DNA of 64,000 nucleotides from Malus domestica (GCF_042453785.1 NC_091668.1:20681001-20745000), one strand, 5' to 3'. Counted from the stretch's first letter, positions 36,522-49,429 are shown. A program made the numbers and translations. The notes: generated from the letters alone by a model not told the origin.

Positions 36522-37850
36522 ATGGCTCTACAAAACATCGGTGCTTCAAACCGTGATGATGCCTTCTACAGGTATAAGATGCCAAGGATGATCACTAAGA
36601 TTGAAGGCAGAGGAAATGGCATCAAGACTAATGTGGTTAACATGGTTGATATTGCAAAGGCCTTGGCTAGACCTGCTTCCTACACTACAAAGTATTTTGG
36701 CTGTGAGCTTGGAGCCCAATCAAAATTTGATGAGAAGACTGGAACTTCCCACGTGAATGGTGCTCATGACACTGCTAAGCTTGCTGGACTTCTTGAGAAC
36801 TTCATCAAGAAATATGTGCAGTGCTATGGTTGCGGGAACCCAGAAACCGAAATTATTATAACCAAGACGCAGATGCTAAATCTGAAATGTGCTGCATGTG
36901 GGTTTGTGTCTGATGTTGATATGAGGGACAAGCTCACAACTTTTATCCTTAAGAATCCTCCAGAACAGAAGAAGGCGGTTAAAGGAAAGAAAGGCTTGAG
37001 GAGGGCCGACAAAGAACAACTTAAGGAAGGGGAGGCCGCTGACGAGGAGCAAAAGAAGCTTAAGAAGGAGGCAGCAAAGAAGAAAGGAACTTCGGGTTCG
37101 AGAGCATCAAGCAAGAAGAAAAGCAATGGTTCTGATGAGGATCGCTCCCCTGCTCACAGCCAGGGAGATGAGAACGACCAAGCTGCTGAGGAGGATGGGG
37201 ATGATGATGTCCAGTGGCAGACGGACACTTCTGTCGAGGCTGCTAAGAAGCGAATCCAGGAGCAGTTGAGTGCTGTTACTGCTGATATGGTGATGCTTTC
37301 TACCATTGAAGAGAAAAAGTCACCAAAGCAGTCTCCTGATCGTGAAGTGAAGAAGCCTGAGACAAAGAGCCATCAGAACGGTGCTGATTGTTATACCCAC
37401 GAAAGACTTGTTAATGAGATCAAACAATCCTTGCAAAAGGGGACGTCTGCAGCTCAGCTTAAATCCTTTTTGGGCACTCTTTCTGGCACACCCCAAGAAG
37501 TTATGGATGCCCTACTCGAGGCTCTCTTTGAAGGTGTGGGAAAGGGGTTCTCTAAGGAGGTTTCTAAGAAGAAAAACTACCTGGCTGCAGCAACCCGGAT
37601 GGAGGGATCTCAGACAGTTCTATTGCAAGCTATCGAGTCTTTCAGTGGGAAGTCTAACCCTGATGCTGCAAAGGAAGTGGCTCTTGTTCTAAAACTGTTG
37701 TACGATGTTGACATTCTGGAGGAGGAATACATTATGAAGTGGTACCAACGGGGCATAGCTGGGAAGAACAAGAGCTCCCCGATTTGGAAGAATGCCAAGC
37801 CGTTCATCGGGTGGCTCCAGAGCGCCGAGTCTGAAACGGAGGAAGAGTGA
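36522..37850 (+). CDS. EIF5: Eukaryotic translation initiation factor 5 (eIF5)
   Basis: One uninterrupted coding exon of 442 aa, as is common for plant eIF5 genes. The N-terminal domain starts MALQNIGASN and holds FYRYKMPRM. Arg17 here corresponds to the arginine finger (Arg15 in yeast) that makes eIF5 the GTPase-activating protein for eIF2. The zinc finger is C101-X2-C104-X18-C123-X2-C126. A charged Lys/Glu-rich linker follows (about 150-265). The C-terminal W2/HEAT domain (about 285-442) ends in the aromatic/acidic boxes EEEYIMKWYQ and FIGWLQSAESETEEE, which bind eIF2-beta and eIF3. It acts in the cytosolic preinitiation complex at start-codon recognition. The ATG is in strong context. Regulation is probably through the leader intron and the upstream ORF. 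Confidence 0.98.
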   Translation: MALQNIGASNRDDAFYRYKMPRMITKIEGRGNGIKTNVVNMVDIAKALARPASYTTKYFGCELGAQSKFDEKTGTSHVNGAHDTAKLAGLLENFIKKYVQCYGCGNPETEIIITKTQMLNLKCAACGFVSDVDMRDKLTTFILKNPPEQKKAVKGKKGLRRADKEQLKEGEAADEEQKKLKKEAAKKKGTSGSRASSKKKSNGSDEDRSPAHSQGDENDQAAEEDGDDDVQWQTDTSVEAAKKRIQEQLSAVTADMVMLSTIEEKKSPKQSPDREVKKPETKSHQNGADCYTHERLVNEIKQSLQKGTSAAQLKSFLGTLSGTPQEVMDALLEALFEGVGKGFSKEVSKKKNYLAAATRMEGSQTVLLQAIESFSGKSNPDAAKEVALVLKLLYDVDILEEEYIMKWYQRGIAGKNKSSPIWKNAKPFIGWLQSAESETEEE

Positions 37851-38294
37851 TGGGTATTTCTCTGTCGTTGATTTACTTGTCGTCCTGTTTTTTCCTTGTT
37901 TGCTTATGCTTTGAGTGTGTTGAAATAATGGCCTGTTGGGGCCTTTCCTGTTGTTAGTGTTCACCCTCTGGGCTCCGCTGTTGTTGTCTTTGATTTTATC
38001 GGTTTCGAGTGCAATGTCATTTGGTGGTCGTGTCTGTTTTACCAACTATTATTGTGTTCAGTGACATTGGTTTTCTTATGCATTTGCCTTAATTATGTCT
38101 TGTCTTGTTGCCCTTTTTGGTTATGAATTCATTGTCTTAAATCGGTTTCGAACCACGTACACTGCTGCTGTCAATGATGCGACGTTATGTGAAGAGATCG
38201 TGTTTAGAGAAATGTTGTATTGACGTTACAAAGCACACATGGTAATTCGTGCTTTCATCTATGGCTTTGTTTCGTGTTTATGATTGGATGAGTA

Positions 38295-38590
38295 TTCTTT
38301 TCTGATTCTCTTTGTGAGGATCTAGAGAATCAATCAATTATGTTTGTTCATTCAGTTTTTGTTCGGTGCTATTTGTTTAATTTTAAATTTTAAATTTTAA
38401 ATAAATTTTGACCGCACAATATGCGATGAACAAATACTATTTATGTTCAGTCAATCGTGTTTGTTCTTATATTGTGTGCGGTTAGTTTTTGTTCGATTCT
38501 ATTTATGCTTAATTTTAAATAAAAAATTTAAAATAATTCTTGACCGCACGATGTAACGATGTACAATGAACAGATACAACTATATCATCT
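38295..38590. mobile_element. Foldback MITE family remnant with an internal duplication
   Basis: GATTCTCTTTGTGAGGATC at the left end. Then two diverged copies of a block holding GTTTGTTC, GTTTTTGTTCG, TTTAATTTTAAAT and TTGACCGCAC (about 38340-38410 and 38460-38550). Same family as 24440-24693. Confidence 0.55.
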
Positions 38591-40716
38591 GACTAGTAAC
38601 CTAATCCTTTAGGATTAGTTTGGATTTGATAGCGATTTAGATTCAATGGATTCGAATGGAAAAGTGGATGTCACTTCTAATTTATGTCGGTGTTTTTTTT
38701 GGTCAAATTTGTGTCGTTAGTTGAAAAGAAGAATGATTGGCCATGTCTCTATGCAATTAATCTTCTACTTTGAAATAGAACATAAATTGGAGTATGCCAT
38801 TCAATTTTTCATTTAGAAATATATTGAATTTAAAACATGATCCTGTTTAGCACAACTAATTATGTTTTTTTTTTTTTGGGTGAACTCTAGTTATGTTTAT
38901 TGGAGTGCTTAAGTGACAATTTCAAAACTGAAGAAATTAAGTAGGAATGACAACGATTCAGCTTGGGACAAAAATGATACATCTATCCTTGTAACCACAA
39001 AAATTAACTATATTCATAACTACAAATTAACCATCCAGGATTATCCATAACCATACCTACCGAGTAACGAATTCCCTATTTGTTAACGGTTATATTCATG
39101 TTCGTCAATACAAAAAAATATATTCGTTCAGTTGACGCAGTATAATTTAATAGATATTAATTTCGTCTTGAACATTTGATGTATAAAATAATTCAATGAA
39201 AGAACCTTGTAGAGCATTAAAACCAAGCATTGAATTTAAAACATTGATGATGTTGGCTGATCTTTGATATCTCTCATAAGCCCTATTAAATCCTCAATGA
39301 TTCTTGAACTTTCCTAGAAAATGCAACTCAACAGGTACAACTTTTGTATTCTCAAGGCAATGCATTTGGTGAATAATGAATTCACACACACACATATAGG
39401 TGAATAGTGAATTCACACACACACACATATATATATATATGTATTTATATAATACTATTATATTATATATTATTTGGGTCGGATTCAGATACAGGTAAGA
39501 ATCGGGGACCTCTATAATCATTTTCAAAACCATAATCGAGTAATATTCATGGTTTTTTTTCCATATCCAAAATATACTCGAACATCCATATCCAAACCGT
39601 TCCATTCGGGCGGTTATCCACTATTACGGGTTTAACAATTAGAATTATCATCCATAAAATTGAGGTCTACCATAAGACTAATTGAAATATAAAGAGTATT
39701 TCAATCTACTTATAAGCATATGTAAAATCTCTTCTACCATTAATGCAAGTTTCATTTTTAACAAAAACTTTAAAACGGGATAAAAGAGCAATCATTGATC
39801 CAATGTCACCCTTCTGTTACAATCCAACTTTATAAGAGCAAGTACTCTCCACGAGCTCTTGACATTCGTCACAAGTTCTTATTGTCAAAATCATCTTTAC
39901 ACAAATTTTAATATTATCAAACTCTCGAGTCCTTGTTAACAACAAGACAAAGGTTAATCCATTATCTTCTTCAATTCAGTGGCTCCATAAAGTTACGTAA
40001 AAAGTTTAGATTTTTTTTTCCTTAACAAATAATATTATCTATACTAAAGAAGAGATGGTAACCTTAACCTCATAATGGACTAGCAATAATGTGGTTCAAA
40101 TTCGCCTTTGGTTATAGCCGAACTTAAATCTCTCACTTATAAATAAACATAAATATCATTAGACTGAAGTACTAGATGACTAGTAAAAAGTTAAGTTAAC
40201 ACCAAATATTCAAAACAAAGTTTAATAAATGTGCTTTCTTCCTTTTTTTTTTCTTTTCTGGAATGTTTTATTTTTCTTGTGTTGGGGAAATTTTGTCCAA
40301 AAGTACAAGATTACAACAATTACACGAGTTATGTCTATGTCATTGACTGTAGATGACAAAACAAATACAACAAATTGGCACTTCATGTCACGATAATACG
40401 TCACACGCGACTCCTAACTCACAAAATTAATAAATAATCACACCAAGCTTAGTAATTAATAAATTAGCCAAGACAAAATTCGGGTTTCGTGTCGCTATTT
40501 TAATATGCTTTTTTTTTTCTTTAGTACCAAGAAATAAAAAATTGTGTCCACATTATAGGCAAGGTCTTCGTTTCATATGGCATTTTGTCTTTTTATTTTT
40601 ATATAGTTTTTTTTTTGTCCAAGATTTTAAGTTTAATTCATATTAATAACGAATTTGATTTTTAATTATTATAGTTAATTTATTGTATGGCTTAGCTTAA
40701 ATTGTCCTCATCTCAC
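38591..40716. other. AT-rich intergenic region
   Basis: No gene seen. 38948-39650 has many short 'CCATAACCATA / ATATTCATG / ATCCATATCC' blocks, suggesting another hAT-like element, but no convincing TSD. Microsatellites (CA)n at 39390-39427 and (TA)n at 39426-39440. Confidence 0.4.
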
Positions 40717-40889
40717 TAGGGGTGGGAGATTTTGCCATAAAACGATTTACCTACCGAACCATACCGGTCGGCTCATAATGGTATGATATAGTTTTGACAT
40801 TTTTTTTTATAATTGGTTGGCATTTTACCAAACTGACAATTAATGGCATGACTTTGGTAATTGATTTTGTATGCCGGCGGTATGCCATA

Positions 40890-40928
<39 letters not shown>

Positions 40929-41444
40929 CTATTTACATATTTTAGGTATTTTTTACATGCTTGACTCCTTAATTTTAGGGTTTAAAAAATATATGTATAT
41001 GTATATGATTCATGACATAATAAATGTAGAAAATATTGTTAACAAAATTGATAGCATGATGGTTACTGATACTATATATACACGTACATATATATTATTT
41101 TGAATGTATATGCGTTGCTTATGTTGAGGATGATGGAGTCTAGCCAATCAACCGCTAGTGCACAACATGGATTAGCCCAAAATGAACCACACAATGCAAC
41201 CGAACAAGCACCCCAATTTGGAAATCAAATTGAGCCCTTGGAACTGGAAGATAGCGAGGAAAAAGTGGAAACCACCGATTGTGCCGTTTACCAACCGAAC
41301 CAGCCAATAATTTTGGCTGTACCAATTTTTGGCAACAGTAAGAAGACGGTTGGCTAGCGGTAACTGATTTTCGGTAATTATGTATATATGGCTAGTAGGT
41401 GACACAAGGAATTTGACACGGTTTGCCAACCGAACCCAGCCCTA
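40717..41444. mobile_element. Non-autonomous hAT element with perfect TSD
   Basis: Starts TAGGGGTGGGAGATTTTGCC and ends CCGAACCCAGCCCTA. It is flanked by a perfect 8-bp duplication CATCTCAC (40709-40716 and 41445-41452). Subterminal GGTTGG/CCAACC and ACCGAAC motifs. It contains a (TA)n tract (40891-40921) and an 85-codon open frame (41100-41357) that might be the remnant start of a transposase ORF. I cannot confirm that. Confidence 0.9.
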
Positions 41445-42779
41445 CATCTCACATTAGAATATTGTTGTATATACAAAAATGTTGGGAAATTAGTTTTAAT
41501 ATTATTGTTATTTTTACTATTTTTCTTGTGGGATGAGGATTTGAATTCCTTGTTTGTTAAGTTTTTTTGTCTTGCTTGTTAAGTTAGGATTTGCTTTCAT
41601 TTTCTCCTACAAATAGGATGGTTTATACCGTAGTTGAAAAAGTAAGTTAAAATGTATTCTCTTGGGTTTTGTAGCCTACTTGACAATTTATAGTGTTTCT
41701 TAATTTTCAATTAATAAAATATTATTTGTAGTTTTATATTCCGCTTGTTCTTCGCCTACTCTTTCAACCAAATGTGACCTCTAACTCTTCATAAAAAAAA
41801 TTGATAAAAACTTTGATATCTTTTTTTTAGGGAATAAAACTTAAATAACAAAGCCTCACACTAACAGTCTAACAGTCACAACATTAAAATTTTAATATTA
41901 AATAACACCTTCTTCATGAAAATGATATTTAAAAATATAATAAAAACAAAAATAAAGCATGATGATTATTTTGAAAATAAAGCATAATAATTATTTTGAA
42001 TAAACTTGAAATTTGAATAAAATGTAAGTAAATAAAACACAATCTCTATCCTCACTTAATTTCAAACATTTTTAATTTACTGTAAATAAAAGTTTCAAAT
42101 ATTAGTATTGAAGAAGTATTTTTATGCTTTATCATTACGAAAGGGAGGAAAACTGGAATTCAAAACCCTAATATCTGATTGCCGCCACTTAGTATTACGG
42201 TCCATTTCTCTTCACTTATAAATGAGATGTCTTAGATTTAATTCTCGTCAAACACAATTTTAAACCATATTATTGATAGTTTATTATGAAGCTTAACTCA
42301 ATTCCTCATTCTTTAACGTAGATAATATCGTTTAAAAATAAAAGAACTTATCTGATTGTGATTGTCATGCTAAATTATTACAACATAAAGTTAGTTCATA
42401 AAAGTAGAAAATTGAAAACGTTTTAAATGACAAAAGAAGTAATAATTAATTAAAACTGAGGGAGTAATTGATGATGATGACGGTGAGTGTCCTGGTCTCC
42501 ACACAACAACAGCTACGCATTAAAACCCGGTCCGTGCCATCGCCGCCACTTTAACAACAACTCCTCATCTTATCCACTTGCATGTAAAGCCAACAGTCCA
42601 ATTAACAGTGTTTTTTTGAGTCACAAGTTTCATCAAAATAAGTGAATAGAAATGTTCTTCAAACAAAAAAAACTTTAAAAGCAATTTAAAATAATGCATT
42701 AAATGTGGCACAAGTATTTTCATCATTTTAACAGTATTTTTTAATAATTAATTTTTAGGAAAACTAATGAGAATGAATT

Positions 42780-42910
42780 GAAAATTTCAAGTTTTAACGA
42801 TACGGACAAAATAAAGAGTAAAATGAATAGTACCATGATTGACCTTTTTAGTGTAAAAATATGGTTTTTCATCAAGGTGAACAATATCGCGAGCTTTTCG
42901 TTAAAGTTCC
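42780..42910 (+). repeat. Dispersed repeat, copy 2 (TTTTTCGTTAAAG family)
   Basis: Colinear with 34640-34765: GACAAAATAAAGAGTAAA, CTTTTTAGTGTAAAAATATG, GGTGAACAATAT, TTTTCGTTAAAG. Confidence 0.65.
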
Positions 42911-43365
42911 TTTTTTTTTTGGTACAGTTTTCTTTATTTATTTATAATTAGTACCTCACAATAGGTTAGTAATAATTAGTTGTTCATTAAATATTATTTT
43001 CTCTATTTTTAAACACGTTCAAAACATCTTAAAAGACGTGTAATGTCGGTTATAAAAAAAGTCTTTCGTGAGCGTGTGCATGAATGCTAATTTTTTTTTA
43101 AGAGAAACAGTAGCGGAATTTATTAGAAAATTAAAGGGGTATTTAATATTGGGTGGTTTTATATAAAATTAATAAAAAGTTACAATGTTAATCAATAGAT
43201 TAATAATATTTATTTTAATTATAAACAGATCGATCATGTAATGTGATACTTAAATGCACTTAAAATAAAAAATGCATTTAAAAAAAACAAAAAATTACAA
43301 AATATGTCCACTACAACTGACACCTCCTTTTTTATATTTTAATATTTTAATATTTTGGAATAAGT

Positions 43366-43790
43366 CAATACGGATTCAGAAGTTGCGTTGCAATGTCCAT
43401 TTCCTGGATAAGTTTTTTTCATCACTCACACACTTCCTACACTTCACACCTCTCGTGGCTCTTGCTTTTTTATATTTGAATTTAGACACTTCAACGCGGT
43501 GTCCATTTCCTGGTATTGTTTTTTACATATGGATTCAGACGTTGAGTTGTAGTGTCCATTTTTTGGTTTGTTTTTCCATCACTCACACGCCTCTTACACT
43601 TCACACCTCGTGCGACTCTTGTTCTTTACATTTGGATTCAGGCACTGCATTGCAGTGTTCGTTTCGTGGTTATGGTTTTTTCCATCACGCACACACCTCC
43701 TACACTTCACACCTCGCACGACTCTTGTTTTTTATATTTGGATTCAGACGCTGAGTTGTAGTGTCCGTTTTCTGGTTCACCAGAAGCTAA
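43366..43790. repeat. Tandem array of about 107-bp units
   Basis: Units carry GGATTCAGRCGYTGAGTTGTAG, TGTCCATTTYCTGG, CATCACTCACACACYTC, CTACACTTCACACCTC and CGACTCTTG in order. About three and a half copies plus one shortened unit (43480-43560 lacks the CATCAC...CGTGG half). Long open frames across it follow from repetition and are not taken as genes. Confidence 0.75.
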
Positions 43791-45379
43791 TGTACACGTG
43801 CGACCACTCCTTCCATAACCTCGTTGCCACCATCTGCTTTATGGTCTCATGGAGGTCGTTGATGGTTTCCGAAGGAATCGTGTCAATCATAATGTCATAC
43901 TCGTTGATCGGCTAGGCCGTTGGCGAGGTATGAGCCATCTAAGACCTTTTGTTGTCGCTAACTATATATTCAATTGCTTGATTAAAGGGAGCCAGTATGA
44001 GAGAACAAAAATTTGAATATGTCTAACCATGCCCCACGCTAAAATCAAACAAATATTTCAACTGAACCTTACTACCTGAAAAGGAGATGTACAACGAGGA
44101 ATAAAAATTTTCAAATATCAAAAATATGTCCGCTTGGATATTGTATTCTGCTACACAGTTTAAATCTACTTACATAAATGTTTATTGAGTCATATAAGTA
44201 ATGGCACTGGAACTCTCAGAAGCAACAGTTCCCACGGCTCCAAGATTTGCAAATGAAATTGGGAAAAAATAGCTACTAGTGATGTCGCAAATTTGCTTAA
44301 TTAACTCTATGAAGATTTAGGTTGCATGAAGAGTGAATAATGTGATTGGAGAGAGAGAGAAAGAAAAGAGGGGAAGGACGGGAGGGAGTTAAGTGAGAGA
44401 ATTGAGGAAAGGCCAAGATAGAATAGAATAGAAAATGATGAAGACATGCGAGGAGATAAGGAAATGAATAAAGTTAAGAGAGAAGGGTAAACGTATTTGG
44501 CATGCTTCACTGACATATTCATAATTATTATAAATATTTCATTGATTATGTCCAAAAAAAATTGACCAATGATATATAGCTGATTAGTAAAGATTTTATT
44601 GACCTTTGGCTAAATAACCTTATAATATATATCAGAGGCTTCTTGAATCAACAAGAAATGAAACTTAAAAACAAGGTCAACATTTTTTTTGTTCCTAGTT
44701 GTCTAGAGCAAAAACCAAAGAAAATATTCACTTGCTTATTTAATGGGCAATTAGTTATATCCCTTGTATACACAAAATCAGAACGTAAAGTGTAGAATTT
44801 GTGACCTTCACTTAGTTGCTCCGGTCATCTAGTGATGATAATATGTAAAGAGATAGAGATAGGGAAGCAAACACAAGATGTACATGGTTCATCCTAAGTT
44901 TGGCTACGTCCACATGGTAGAGGAGTTCTCATTAATAGTGAAGATTTTACACAATACATTAGTTCAAGCATAATCAGCATTAGTGGGTTCTAAAGATGAG
45001 TTAAGCAGAGTAATGACATTCATAATTAATTGTAGGAGAATGGTCTTCTTTTATAGTTGAGGAGAGTCATTGGCTTCCGTTCGCGGTAGATGTGGGACTC
45101 TAGGAGCTTTATTCTGATGTTGACACATGTCATGTTGTGATTTGTCTCTTGATTGGAGAGGAACTTGTGTTCTTCGGCAGGGATGCCTCAACACGAACCT
45201 TTAAGTGAGTCCTTGAAGGTATGTAGTTGACTGGTGCTCGGTAGTTTCGAGATTGGTGATGTATGGTACAAACATCCCTTACAACTGTCAAGTTTTTCTT
45301 GCATACCAATTGATGCTCCTAAAAGAAGAATGCATTTAGTCGAATACCTCTATAAACCTGTTGGTTGGTCACCCCTACA

Positions 45380-46278
45380 AAAGTGAAAGATGATATATTT
45401 CATCTTTATATGGTCCCAAATACATTCTCATTTGTGGGTAACTCGTGTCTACCATATAATATTTTCCTGTCAAATAGAAAATTTGTTTGCAAATACAATA
45501 ATTAGTCAAAGTGAATATGGAAAATGTTAATAACAAGTATGAAGATTCCAAACTCGTATTCCACACGACACGTCATGAGTGGTGAATTACTCGATGGTGG
45601 TTAGGGGGAGGCTGAAATGCCTTTATGAGTCTTCTCGGTACCCGAAAGGGTGGACTGCTGTGGCAAAGTCAGCAATTGGTCCTTTTTTTTTCTTTTTTTT
45701 TAAAGTAAGAAATTACCACTTGGGGGTAGGAAAATTAAATTGGACTCTGTGGCACCGATAAAAAGCCCATTGTATCATGTATGGTGTCTTCCTATCCGAT
45801 ACAAGCAAATGTGAATTACATGTCAAATTACATGCGGCCGCCGGCCATAACATTGTGTGTCGACCTTCCTTTCCTACTAATGTTTGAAACTTGACTCGGA
45901 GGTGGTATTAAAGTATCAACATGTACTCCATCTATGACACCAATATAATCCTAAAAATAATACGGTAAACGAAAATTGTCAACCAAAACATTATAATTAC
46001 CAAAGAAGCTAGAAGAAGAATAAATAAAGTTTACCATAAAATGAGGCATGCATCTAGTATTTTTCTTAATTTCTTGTGAAGTGCCACTAAACTTGGAATC
46101 CATCGATGCCATATAATATCCAATATAGCACCAAAATATCTACTAACAATGTCACTAGAATGTTGAAATCTCTCTTATGTCCCAACATATTATATTTTAG
46201 TTGCATTCATTCTCATTGAACCTCTCAATCCATAATTAGTTTGAACCATTTCAAGCAAATTAATCCTAGCAGTCAGTA
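45380..46278 (-). pseudogene. PIF/Harbinger transposase pseudogene
   Basis: On the minus strand, broken frames give in order: EMVQTNYGLRGSMRMNAT (N-terminal region, about 46240), VSRYFGAILD, DYIGVIDGVHVDTLIPPPSQ (first catalytic Asp, about 45940), GRSTHNVMA, TIHDT (second Asp region, about 45780) and, after a filler stretch, GKYYMVDTSYPQMRMYLGPY then KDEIYHL (about 45470-45390). These are hallmark positions of plant Harbinger (DDE) transposases. Multiple frame shifts and stops make it inactive. The hAT element at 46287 separates it from any upstream part. Confidence 0.75.
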
Positions 46279-46286
46279 CTAGCAAA

Positions 46287-47780
46287 TAGGGCTGGGTTCG
46301 GTTCTTATCGGTTCGGTTTTTTGCCAAAACCGAAACCAAACCGAATTTTCGGTTCGGCCCAAATTTTTTTCGGTTTTTTTCGGTTCGGTTTTTCCGGTTC
46401 GGTTTCGGTTTTTTTTCGGTTTTTTTTTCCCCTCCAAAAAATGCAAAACAACCACTGAGAAGGACAGTAATTGTTTTGCACAGGAAACAGGAATGTGGGA
46501 CGCCTTGGCAGCTTGGCTGATACATGCCAAATGCCATACAAGATTCCCCGAATGCGAATCATATGCAATATGCTTAAACAAACATCAATTATTTATACAG
46601 AGAGAGGATGATAGCATCAATCCTAATCCAGATTCACAGGATTCACAACCTACCAACAAGATATTTAATATTAGGAATGTACACATCAAGTTCTTCGTTT
46701 TAATATTAAGACAAATGAGTACAACAAAAATGGAGGTAAAGTAGAGCTGCAAGCAAAACAAGTCGAGGGAAGGGACATATCGAAAAGATCTAATTTCTCC
46801 AATAACCCTAATTTCCCCAACAGCCCCAATTCCCCAACAGCCCTAATTTCTCCACATCGACAGACACCCCCCAACATACCCAAAACAAATTGCAGTGCAT
46901 AACCAACATTTCTCACAAATTAATTAAATCTCAACTAATAGTCTCATAGTGTTCAGAAACGAAATTACCCAACCAAATCCAGCATACCCAAAACAAATTG
47001 CAAAAACCATGAAATTGAAAAGCTACAGATCAGAAATGGCGAGAGGAAGTCGTGGGTCGCCCGCGGGTCATGGGTCACGGGGGTGAGAGACTGATAGTGA
47101 GATGGCATCGGCGAGATGTGAGACGACAGGTCGCAGATCGCTGGGAAGGAAGAAGACGAAGGAAGAAGACGACAGGTCGCAGGTCGCCGGGAAGAAGACG
47201 ACAGGTCGCAGGTCGCAGGTCAGGGGGGTGAGAGACTGATAGAGAGAGACCCAGCGAGAGAGAGAGGAGGCTCGGCTGCGCGAGATGGTTACTGCTACTG
47301 GGTTAGGGTTAGACTGGAGGCAGGGAACGAGAGAGAAGAGAAGGGAGGAATGAAAAAAATAAAAGGTGTGGGTGTGTGGCTGCTAGTTGCTAGGGTTAGA
47401 AATAGAAAGGGTTTTGACGATTTCTCAAAAAAAGTTTAAAAACTTTTCTGAAATCGGGAGGCATGAGGGTTCGAACCCATGCGCTGCAGCTTTAAAATTT
47501 TCCGTGAAACCAACTTGACAACAGGTTATATTTTGTTATGATTGTATGACTGAACTATTTATAATATTGAAACAAATAATTAAATATATATATATATCGG
47601 TTCGGTTCGGTTTGGTTCGGTTTCCGAACCTCAAAAACCGAAACCGAACTGATCAAATTCGGTTCGGTTCGGTTTGACAGTTTCGGTTCGGTTTTTTTTT
47701 CGGTTCGGTTTTTTTCGGTCTCGGTTCGGTTTGGTTTTCGGTTTTTTTCGGTTTTCGGTTTTTTGAACCCACCCCTACTA
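46287..47780. mobile_element. Non-autonomous hAT element, CGGTTCGG family
   Basis: Ends TAGGGCTGGGTTCGGTTC and GAACCCACCCCTACTA. Flanked by CTAGCAAA (46279-46286) and GTAGCAAA (47781-47788), 7 of 8 matching. Dense subterminal CGGTTCGGTTT / AAACCGAACC arrays lie at both ends (46295-46430 and 47595-47765). The centre (about 47030-47290) has repeated GACGACAGGTCGCAGGTCGC blocks. No transposase coding seen; 1494 bp. Confidence 0.8.
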
Positions 47781-47789
47781 GTAGCAAAC

Positions 47790-49280
47790 TAATGATTTTT
47801 TTGGTTTTTAGTACAACAATATATTTTACACTAAGGGGAAGGGGGAGTTCGGTTAAGCCACATAATAGGCAACTGAATTTGGTATCGAATTTGCCATCTA
47901 CGAAATTTGAATCTAAGACCGCTCATTTACAAGTGAAGAGGAATACTACCACATCGTAGAACTGAGTGGGAACAAACTAATAACTTTCAACACACAAAAA
48001 TAGTGTATGGGAAATTATCCCATTAAACTTGAGTTGTGCAAAGCACCTACTTGGAATATTTTGAACCAGAGTACGGGGGGTGGTCATTTTTAAGATGATT
48101 TTGAACCAGAGTGGTTGTTTAACACTTTGACATCTGATGTAAACATTTCGATTCGTATTTAATATTAATCCAACTTTTGGCAAAAAAAAAAAAAAAAGAA
48201 TAAGTAATCCAACATATGGAAATACAATTATCCTTTCTTTTATTTTTCATTTATCCCAAACTTTCCCGAAATACAATTAACAAAAAAAAAAAGAAAAAAA
48301 AGAAAGAAAATAGAAGCCGTTCATTAATAGCGAAAACAGATGGACAAATTTAAGGCATATTCCTTTATTAACGTATAACTCGGAGTCGGGTATTAATCCC
48401 TGTAACCTAATTAAGAACAAACTTTACCACTGTTGGGACAGTAAAGTAAATTCACAAAATTATCTCATTGGCCAATGGTAAAAAATATGTAACAAACACT
48501 GAGGAGAGTGAGAGACTACGTGGTAAAAAATTATGTAACAAACAGGGGGCGGTTAACTTTTGGTGGGCTGGGCAACACTGTAATATCGTCAGGACCTGCA
48601 ATTGGCATTTTTTTTCTTCTAATTAATTGTAATTTTTTTATTAAAAATGTAAAAGGGAAAAATAATAAAATTAACCACCCTAAAACGAGGAGATTCTTCA
48701 ATTATCGACTTGAAAATTAAAGGCTTATTTTAGGTATACTTCTTGAAACTTTATTTTATTCTTGCTTTGTTTATTGTAAACTAAAAATCATTACTTTACT
48801 TATTAAAACTCAAAATTCGCTTCATTTTAATTTGTGGACTTGCTTTTCTCACTGAAATTTATAGATGTCCTCCTAAAACATACATGAAACCTAACATCCA
48901 ATCAGATTATATCACATGTGCAACAAATTGAATTATAAATCTCCATTATTCATTACTATTTAACAATAAGAAAATATTAAGTTAAAAAAGAATTGAAGAA
49001 ATGTAAAAAAAAAAAGACAAAAAAACAAAATACTCACATAAGAAATTAACAGATCTAAGTCAATGTCGAGCAAATTTTGAGTTTATAGAGACGACTTTCA
49101 AGTTTCATGGGCAAAATAAAATCAAAATTGAGTTCCAAAAGGCAAAGTGAAACAAACTTTGAGTTTTATAAAGTAAAATGATAACTTTTGAATTATAAGG
49201 AACAAAGTAAGATTAAAAATTGAGTTACAAGGAGTTAGCTAAAAATAAGCTAATGTTAAATTATTATTTTATCTTTTAAA
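47790..49280. other. Intergenic region upstream of the ARF gene
   Basis: AT-rich with poly(A) tracts at 48180-48197 and 48282-48310. No gene recognised. Confidence 0.45.
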
Positions 49281-49429
49281 TTAAATTATTGTCTTTTAAC
49301 ATTTTAGTTAAAAATAATAACCTGCTCTATAAGTTCAAATTTTTAATATCGCCATCATTATTCCCCTGCCCTTGGGTTTTGGTGGCGTGCCCGTTCTCCG
49401 ACCCCAAGCTTCCCCCCCACTCTGTCCTC

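Larger units (their letters stand above)
41453..45370. other. Intergenic region
   Basis: No gene seen. 42780-42910 is repeat copy 2 and 43366-43790 a tandem array. 44340-44480 is purine-rich. 44800-45290 has features of an LTR end (GGTTCATCCTAAGTTTGGCT, ACGTCCACATGGTAGAGGAG) as seen in some plant LTR elements, but I could not fix its borders. Confidence 0.45.

Noticed and set aside
36824-37126. Minus-strand 100-codon frame opposite eIF5
   Set aside because: Shadow of the Lys/Glu-rich eIF5 linker; no independent support.
38948-39650. Another hAT element between eIF5 and 40.7 kb
   Set aside because: End sequences are only loosely inverted and the flanking 8-mers match at about half of positions; left as unclassified repeat-like DNA.
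43272-43915. Three overlapping plus-strand frames of 69-160 codons
   Set aside because: They are products of a tandem DNA repeat; peptides in different frames look alike because the DNA repeats.
46190-46581. Minus-strand frames of 87-115 codons at the CGGTTCGG array
   Set aside because: They run across the border between the hAT terminal repeat and the Harbinger relic; the low-complexity part is repeat-derived.
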